In this document: one piece after another, positions 59,922-64,000 of the stretch
Numbering within the stretch: position 1 is the first letter of the stretch
Layout of the letters: each line of letters begins with the position of its first letter
NCBI RefSeq assembly: GCF_002873335.1
Contig: NZ_MCUW01000004.1
Span: 112,536 to 176,535, forward strand
Length of the DNA: 64,000 nucleotides
Source: Vibrio sp. 10N.286.49.B1
Lineage (GTDB): Bacteria; Pseudomonadota; Gammaproteobacteria; Enterobacterales; Vibrionaceae
Reading direction: 5' to 3'
Made by a program: the position numbers and the translations under genes
Notes under the pieces: model-generated
What the model saw: the letters and a program-made list of their open reading frames with translations, nothing else
Database searches by the model: none
What the model was told of the DNA's origin: nothing

Positions 59922-61025
59922 ATGAAAGCAACACTTTTATCACTTTTGATTGCCAGCGCATCTTTTACCGCTCACGCCAATACAGCTGGCGACAACCTCC
60001 CTTATTTTGCTGGAGAGCGGGAAGCAGTTCAATCGGGGGCACTGTTACTTGATATGTCTGGTCAGTCTGATCAACACCTGGCGAAAGCCTTATCCGAAAT
60101 GGAAAGACTGTCACCAAACCCAATCGTTATCGAAGCCGCTGAGCGTGCGATTAACAATAACCGTAAACTCGCACCTGAATACACCAAAATGATGGAAGTC
60201 CAAGCCAAGTTAAAAGGCGTGTCTGTGGCGACCTTGTTTGCTGCCGCCGTCAATACGGATTGGGTCGTGAATGAAAGCATAAAAGAAGGTACGGCTGACA
60301 CGATTTCAGGCTGTACCACGGTCGCGTTCAATAATGGTATTGTTGGACAAACCAATGACTTGTCACTCTCGGCACTGACCGACCACACCACTCTAGTAAA
60401 AACCGATGATAGTCTATTTGTGGTAGCCGATGGCGCACACTTCCAAGGCATGGGACGTCATGTCGGTATCGCTCTTAACTTCCTTGGTGAACCATCAGGA
60501 AAAAGTGGCATTGACGCCGATAACCTCGTGACTCATGACGCGATTTTTGCCGCTGCCGTGCAACAAGAGCGTGTCGAAGACGTCATCAATATGCTGAAAC
60601 CCTACAGCACTATTGTGGCGCTAAACTTCACGGTGGTCGATGACAAAGGCGCGAGCGCCGCTATCGAGATCAGTGCTGATGGCATGAACGTCATACGAGG
60701 TGAGCGCGGTGTCGCCCATGCCAACCATAACCAAGACTTTCGCCAACAAATGAGCCAGTTAGAAACCGAGCACGAGATGAATGCGGCGTTCTTTGACACG
60801 TTCGCACGCGAAGACGCCGCCAATCTATTTTTGGATTATTCGCAAGAGTTGAGCGTTGAAGGGATGCAATATCTGTTTAATCAACGCCCAATCAATCTCA
60901 CAAAATATAACGATAAAGATTTTGTGACTGTTGAAGCGATGGTGTTTGATGTGAAGAATGGCTGTGCGTATGTATCGGGGGATAACCCGCGTTTTAGTGA
61001 GTATACTAAAGTGTGTTTAGATTGA
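59922..61025 (+). CDS. C45-family autoproteolytic acyltransferase/hydrolase, exported
   Basis: A 367-residue Ntn-hydrolase related to acyl-CoA:6-aminopenicillanic acid acyltransferase. A signal peptide ends near 'FTAHA-NTAG'. The predicted nucleophile is C131 in 'DTISGCTTVAFNNGIVGQTN', freed by self-cleavage before it. 'VALNFTVVDDKGASAAIEIS' and 'GVAHANHNQDF' follow the family pattern. Possible substrates are acylated amino compounds in the periplasm, such as lactams or acyl-homoserine lactones; none can be chosen. Single gene after TGAGGTATCCCAC. Confidence 0.82.
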   Translation: MKATLLSLLIASASFTAHANTAGDNLPYFAGEREAVQSGALLLDMSGQSDQHLAKALSEMERLSPNPIVIEAAERAINNNRKLAPEYTKMMEVQAKLKGVSVATLFAAAVNTDWVVNESIKEGTADTISGCTTVAFNNGIVGQTNDLSLSALTDHTTLVKTDDSLFVVADGAHFQGMGRHVGIALNFLGEPSGKSGIDADNLVTHDAIFAAAVQQERVEDVINMLKPYSTIVALNFTVVDDKGASAAIEISADGMNVIRGERGVAHANHNQDFRQQMSQLETEHEMNAAFFDTFAREDAANLFLDYSQELSVEGMQYLFNQRPINLTKYNDKDFVTVEAMVFDVKNGCAYVSGDNPRFSEYTKVCLD

Positions 61026-61141
61026 GGCCTGACCGCTAAATAATAGGTTATAGGGGTTGACCGTTTATTTGATTAAGCAAAGTGGCGATGAAACGCAATC
61101 TTCATCGTCACGTCTTGTTCATCAACATCAATGGGTAACCA

Positions 61142-61783
61142 CTAATTTTTATTAAGTTGACCAATAAATTTGTCTGACTCGCTAATGGCGGCGTTCATTT
61201 GCTCAATCGCCAATTGAATGTCTTTTTCTAGACTGATCAGCTCTCCCTGCAGCGACCCAATCGCACTAGCGTTAAGGTTATGTTTTAAATACAGTGTATT
61301 GTCTCTGAGGGTATCAAGAACCGGTGTCATTTTTGCTTCTGCACGTTTCATGGCCTTAATCATCACTTGATAAGACGATTGAGTTTCACGCAATTTTTGT
61401 TCACTTGAGCGTCGTAATTTGGCGCTCGAATAGAGTTCGAGTTCCTTTTTCCACTCTTCAAACAAGGCATCAGAGACATCTTCCACCGCCGTAATTCGGG
61501 CGCGTACATCATTGGCCGCTTTCTCGCTGTCTTGATACTTCTCGTCGATCTCTTTGTAGACCGACTCTAAGTCTCCTCCATCAAACCCAGACAACGCTGA
61601 TACTGCCTCCAATGCACTAGTAAACTCTTCTTGAGCGTCAACTTGTGATTCTTTGGCGTCTTCTACGCGGTCAATCATGATATCTCGTTTATGATAACCC
61701 ACCTGTTCCATTGCCGAATAATAGGCCGACTGGCAGCCGACGAGAGTTGTCAAAGACAGTGCCGCAATAAGTAAACAACGCAT
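61142..61783 (-). CDS. DUF2959 lipoprotein
   Basis: A 213-residue lipoprotein ('LIAALSLTTLVGC', lipobox LVGC, Cys17) that is almost wholly coiled-coil helix. 'SAYYSAMEQVGYHKRDIMID' and 'RVEDAKESQVDAQEEFTSAL' are the DUF2959 signature, common in vibrios and shewanellas. Function unknown. Ser at +3 and Gln at +2 suggest the outer membrane. GGATGATACATAAAC precedes the start. Confidence 0.88.
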   Translation of the reverse strand: MRCLLIAALSLTTLVGCQSAYYSAMEQVGYHKRDIMIDRVEDAKESQVDAQEEFTSALEAVSALSGFDGGDLESVYKEIDEKYQDSEKAANDVRARITAVEDVSDALFEEWKKELELYSSAKLRRSSEQKLRETQSSYQVMIKAMKRAEAKMTPVLDTLRDNTLYLKHNLNASAIGSLQGELISLEKDIQLAIEQMNAAISESDKFIGQLNKN

Positions 61784-61908
61784 GTTTATGTATCATCCAT
61801 TACAATTAGTTAACATCCTTTATCACTATAACGACTCATTAGACTAACTTTCAAGATACGACCTTACTTTTTCACCATTGTCTTAATAACACGCCACATT
61901 GGATCACT

Positions 61909-62649
61909 ATGCATGACTCTATAAACCACGCACATCAAATCCCGGCCATTCAGCAGGTTTTCCAAACCCTAGAACACCATTACGGCTGGTTTGACTGGTG
62001 GGCAACCCCTCAGCCTTATGAGATCATGGTAGGCTCAGTACTCGTCCAAAATACGACATGGAAAAATGCCGAAAAGGCGCTTCACAACTTGGGCCATAAC
62101 CTGACACCCAACTATGTAGCAAGCTTACCTCTTGAAGAACTGGCGAACAAAATTCGCTCCAGTGGTTATTACAACCAGAAAGCACTGAAACTCAAAGCCC
62201 TCACGCAATGGTATGCCCTGTATGGTTACGACATGGAACGAGTCCGAGCCCAAACGTTGACGACCTTGCGGAGTGAATTACTGGATATTAAAGGCGTGGG
62301 CGGAGAAACCGCCGATGTCATACTTGTGTATGTCATCGGCAAACCTTCATTTGTGATTGATGCTTACGCGAGAAGAATTGTGTCGAGAAACGGCATCACA
62401 GTACCACGCGGGTATGATGCGTTTCGGTTGTTGATGGAGAGCGCCCTCTCCGTCACTAGCATGACTCCTATTGATTGTGAGGCAGATACTAGAGTCCACG
62501 CTAGTACTAATGCAGATATTGATACCGATACAAGACGATACGCTTATTATCACGGACTCATTGTTGAGCACGGACAGCAGTTTTGCAACAAGGTACCAAA
62601 CTGTGGCAGCTGCCCGTTGGGGTCAAGCTGCCCTAAAATTGGCGTTTAA
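61909..62649 (+). CDS. Endonuclease III-fold DNA glycosylase, MagIII-like
   Basis: A 246-residue HhH-GPD protein. The helix-hairpin-helix reads 'DIKGVGGETADVILVYVIGK', where the catalytic Lys of Nth (G-V-G-R-K-T-A) is E133; the aspartate is kept as D151 in 'FVIDAYARRI'. The iron-sulfur ligands are 'CNKVPNCGSCPLGSSC' (C-x5-C-x2-C-x5-C). This pattern (GGETAD or GKETAD) occurs in 3-methyladenine glycosylase MagIII, a monofunctional enzyme, so base excision of alkylated purines without lyase activity is likely. A Thr/Asp-rich insert near 190 is unusual. Confidence 0.85.
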   Translation: MHDSINHAHQIPAIQQVFQTLEHHYGWFDWWATPQPYEIMVGSVLVQNTTWKNAEKALHNLGHNLTPNYVASLPLEELANKIRSSGYYNQKALKLKALTQWYALYGYDMERVRAQTLTTLRSELLDIKGVGGETADVILVYVIGKPSFVIDAYARRIVSRNGITVPRGYDAFRLLMESALSVTSMTPIDCEADTRVHASTNADIDTDTRRYAYYHGLIVEHGQQFCNKVPNCGSCPLGSSCPKIGV

Positions 62650-62718
62650 GCGTCTAGCGTTAGTGGTTAAGTGTCTAACGTTAATGTTTACATTCCTTAC
62701 GTTACTTTCTAACGTAAG
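62646..62718 (+). repeat. 20-bp imperfect duplication and hairpin at the glycosylase 3' end
   Basis: TTAAGCGTCTAGCGTTAGTG (from 62646, containing the stop codon) is repeated as TTAAGTGTCTAACGTTAATG from 62667. Then CTTACGTTA (62696-62704) pairs with TAACGTAAG (62710-62718), a likely terminator. Confidence 0.75.
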
Positions 62719-62729
62719 TATTTATCTTT

Positions 62730-63404
62730 CTAAAGCTGCGTCATATCCAGTTTTCGTCCAAGGTGCATGACTTCGACATCGGCGTACCCAAGGCGAATCG
62801 CTTCAAACTGATGACTCATTTCTAATGCTTGAGCGGCATCTTTTGCTAACACTGAAACTAGGTACACCGGACGTACGACATTCGACATAACGGTTTGTGT
62901 ATTAATGTAAGATGAAGATACCGACCCAACCTGATTTAATGCAATAACACGTTGTAGATCAATGCTTAAGACTCGGTCTATCTCCATCGGTTCAATACCC
63001 GATTTCCAGGTCAGTGTCAGGCCGTAATGATTGTCTTGCGGCGTTGAGTCTAACCACTTTGAACCCAAGGGTTGGACGTGACGGATCGTCACAAGATTCG
63101 CTTTGTAAAGTGGCAGCTCTGCCAATGTGGTTCGAATGTCCGCTTCACTGTCACCCTCCATGACAAACCGTAATAGCTGCGTCGTTTTATCACCGACTTG
63201 GCTGTCGATCACAAACATATCTTTCACCCGACCATTATCGATAAACTGTTTAAATGCCTGTTTTTGCTCTGGCATTTTTTCCAGCACTTGATAAATGTCT
63301 TGGGTATTCCATTGCAATTCAACGCCATAATCTTGCGCAATCGCAACGTTAGGAAGAAACACGAATACGGCAATACTAGATAAGATTTTATTAATTAGTG
63401 TCAT
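62730..63404 (-). CDS. Exported protein with two related ferredoxin-like halves
   Basis: A 224-residue protein with a signal peptide ('ILSSIAVFVFLPNVAIA-QD'). Two halves align by eye: 'YGVELQWNTQDIYQVLEKMP' ... 'LVTIRHVQPLGSKWL' and 'YGLTLTWKSGIEPMEIDRVL' ... 'DVEVMHLGRKL'. Each looks like a muconolactone-isomerase/YCII-type ferredoxin-like unit, so the protein seems to be an internal duplication forming a pseudo-dimer. I recognise no characterised homologue. AAAGAGAGAGTAAGCTC precedes the start. Confidence 0.75.
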   Translation of the reverse strand: MTLINKILSSIAVFVFLPNVAIAQDYGVELQWNTQDIYQVLEKMPEQKQAFKQFIDNGRVKDMFVIDSQVGDKTTQLLRFVMEGDSEADIRTTLAELPLYKANLVTIRHVQPLGSKWLDSTPQDNHYGLTLTWKSGIEPMEIDRVLSIDLQRVIALNQVGSVSSSYINTQTVMSNVVRPVYLVSVLAKDAAQALEMSHQFEAIRLGYADVEVMHLGRKLDMTQL

Positions 63405-63476
63405 GAGCTTACTCTCTCTTTATGCTTATATTTATGTGATTTTATTTATAGGATTCATTTCGGTATTACGGATTTA

Positions 63477-63956
63477 TCACCACCGTGAACGGTATGAACG
63501 ATGACAGCTGCGGCATGTGGATTCTGCCGATTTAATGGCCTGCTTTGCCTGTTTTTCATTTTGGTCTCTGACCGCCGCCGTCAATGAGGCGTAGCGGTCG
63601 GTCATTTCCAGCATTAAGCGATCAAATTTCTCAGGGCTTTCCCAAATGTCCGACTTGGCTTTGCCTCCCTTTTGCGCCTCATTTACAAACGCAGTCGAAA
63701 CAATATTGCTGTCCAGCTGCAATTTTTCACTCGTCAGTTGCACTTCGTCCCAAACGATATGGTCTTGATCGAGCAATCTTGATACAGATTTCGTATTCGA
63801 TTCAATATCTGAAAATGCTTGTTGTCGCTGTTCAACTGCATTTGCCAATGTCGTGGTACTACTCACCATTAAAGCGCCGCCAATCAGTACTCGCGTCCAT
63901 GATAGAACGACGTTTTTCGTTACTTCTCTTGTGTTCAAACCTTTCAAAATAGTCAT
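63477..63956 (-). CDS. Cytochrome c'-family protein
   Basis: A 159-residue exported four-helix protein. An extended signal peptide ends near 'TTTLANA-VEQ', and the heme-binding C-x-x-C-H stands at 148-152 ('STCRSCHRSYRSRW') at the C-terminal end, as in cytochrome c'/c556. 'DIWESPEKFDRLMLEMTDRY' is the usual I-W-x-x-P-x-x-F block. Such proteins bind nitric oxide or transfer electrons. AAAAGGGCATGAC precedes ATG 63956. Confidence 0.9.
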   Translation of the reverse strand: MTILKGLNTREVTKNVVLSWTRVLIGGALMVSSTTTLANAVEQRQQAFSDIESNTKSVSRLLDQDHIVWDEVQLTSEKLQLDSNIVSTAFVNEAQKGGKAKSDIWESPEKFDRLMLEMTDRYASLTAAVRDQNEKQAKQAIKSAESTCRSCHRSYRSRW

Positions 63957-63980
63957 GTCATGCCCTTTTCTTTTTTGTCT

Positions 63981-64000
63981 GCTTGATTGCTTGATTGCTT
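63981..64000. repeat. 8-bp tandem repeat at the window edge
   Basis: GCTTGATT twice followed by GCTT; continues out of the window perhaps. Confidence 0.7.

Overview
The window looks like a gammaproteobacterial, most probably Vibrionaceae, chromosome segment of the accessory, catabolic type often seen on the second chromosome. Gene content points that way: a 2-aminoethylphosphonate cluster with a fused PhnUV-type permease and a PbfA-type lyase, a gluconate-type TRAP operon, UlaA-UlaB fusion ascorbate genes, DUF2061 and DUF2959 proteins and YghU. Genes are dense with good Shine-Dalgarno sites. I saw no rRNA, tRNA, CRISPR array, prophage or replication origin. Family calls come from motif recognition only; no database search was run.

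Layout. 1-2040: the 5' part of a MalY/PatB lyase, a GNAT enzyme, and a scar joining the 3' remnants of an AraC regulator and a glycoside hydrolase. 2043-11551: phosphonate regulon, with an EamA transporter, PhnR, ABC transporter PhnUV/T/S leftward and phnW-pbfA-phnX rightward, and HutC-like palindromes in the promoters. 12136-13944: orphan lipoprotein and a tandem DUF2061 protein. 14181-20549: sugar-acid regulon (TRAP transporter, SDR, RbsD/FucU mutarotase, LacI-type GntR, gluconokinase) tied together by paired GntR operators. 20744-23312: AT-rich O-acyltransferase and a decayed IS3-family copy. 23321-24803: PACE efflux pump with divergent LysR. 24934-30667: cytoplasmic heparinase-fold lyase, acetyltransferase, Na+ symporter and LysR. 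30744-34884: small exported protein, HTH regulator, two glutathione transferases, a HAD phosphatase and a small protein. 35101-42995: L-ascorbate (ula) regulon. 43170-45307: an unknown gene, a CatB-type acetyltransferase, an intact GNAT and a GNAT broken by a 10-bp duplication. 45538-58997: a divergent sugar catabolic cluster. 59370-63956: HTH regulator, C45 acyltransferase, DUF2959 lipoprotein, MagIII-like glycosylase, duplicated-domain exported protein and a cytochrome c'-type protein.

The most novel-looking block is 45538-58997. One arm encodes a TIM-barrel isomerase, a second triosephosphate isomerase, split DhaK/DhaL kinase and an RpiB homologue lacking two usual histidines. The other encodes a FadR-type regulator, a split transketolase, a second TIM-barrel isomerase, a complete tripartite tricarboxylate-type transporter (TctCBA), a D-2-hydroxyacid dehydrogenase and an aldose mutarotase. 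The parts fit catabolism of an unusual sugar by transketolase cleavage (a D-apiose-like branched pentose) or of a tetrulose, with uptake by a transporter class normally linked to carboxylates. No FGGY sugar kinase is present, so the order of phosphorylation and cleavage may differ from described routes.

Short tandem duplications (7-21 bp units) recur. One breaks a GNAT gene, and another forms a decayed array of Shine-Dalgarno/ATG modules in front of a HAD phosphatase gene.
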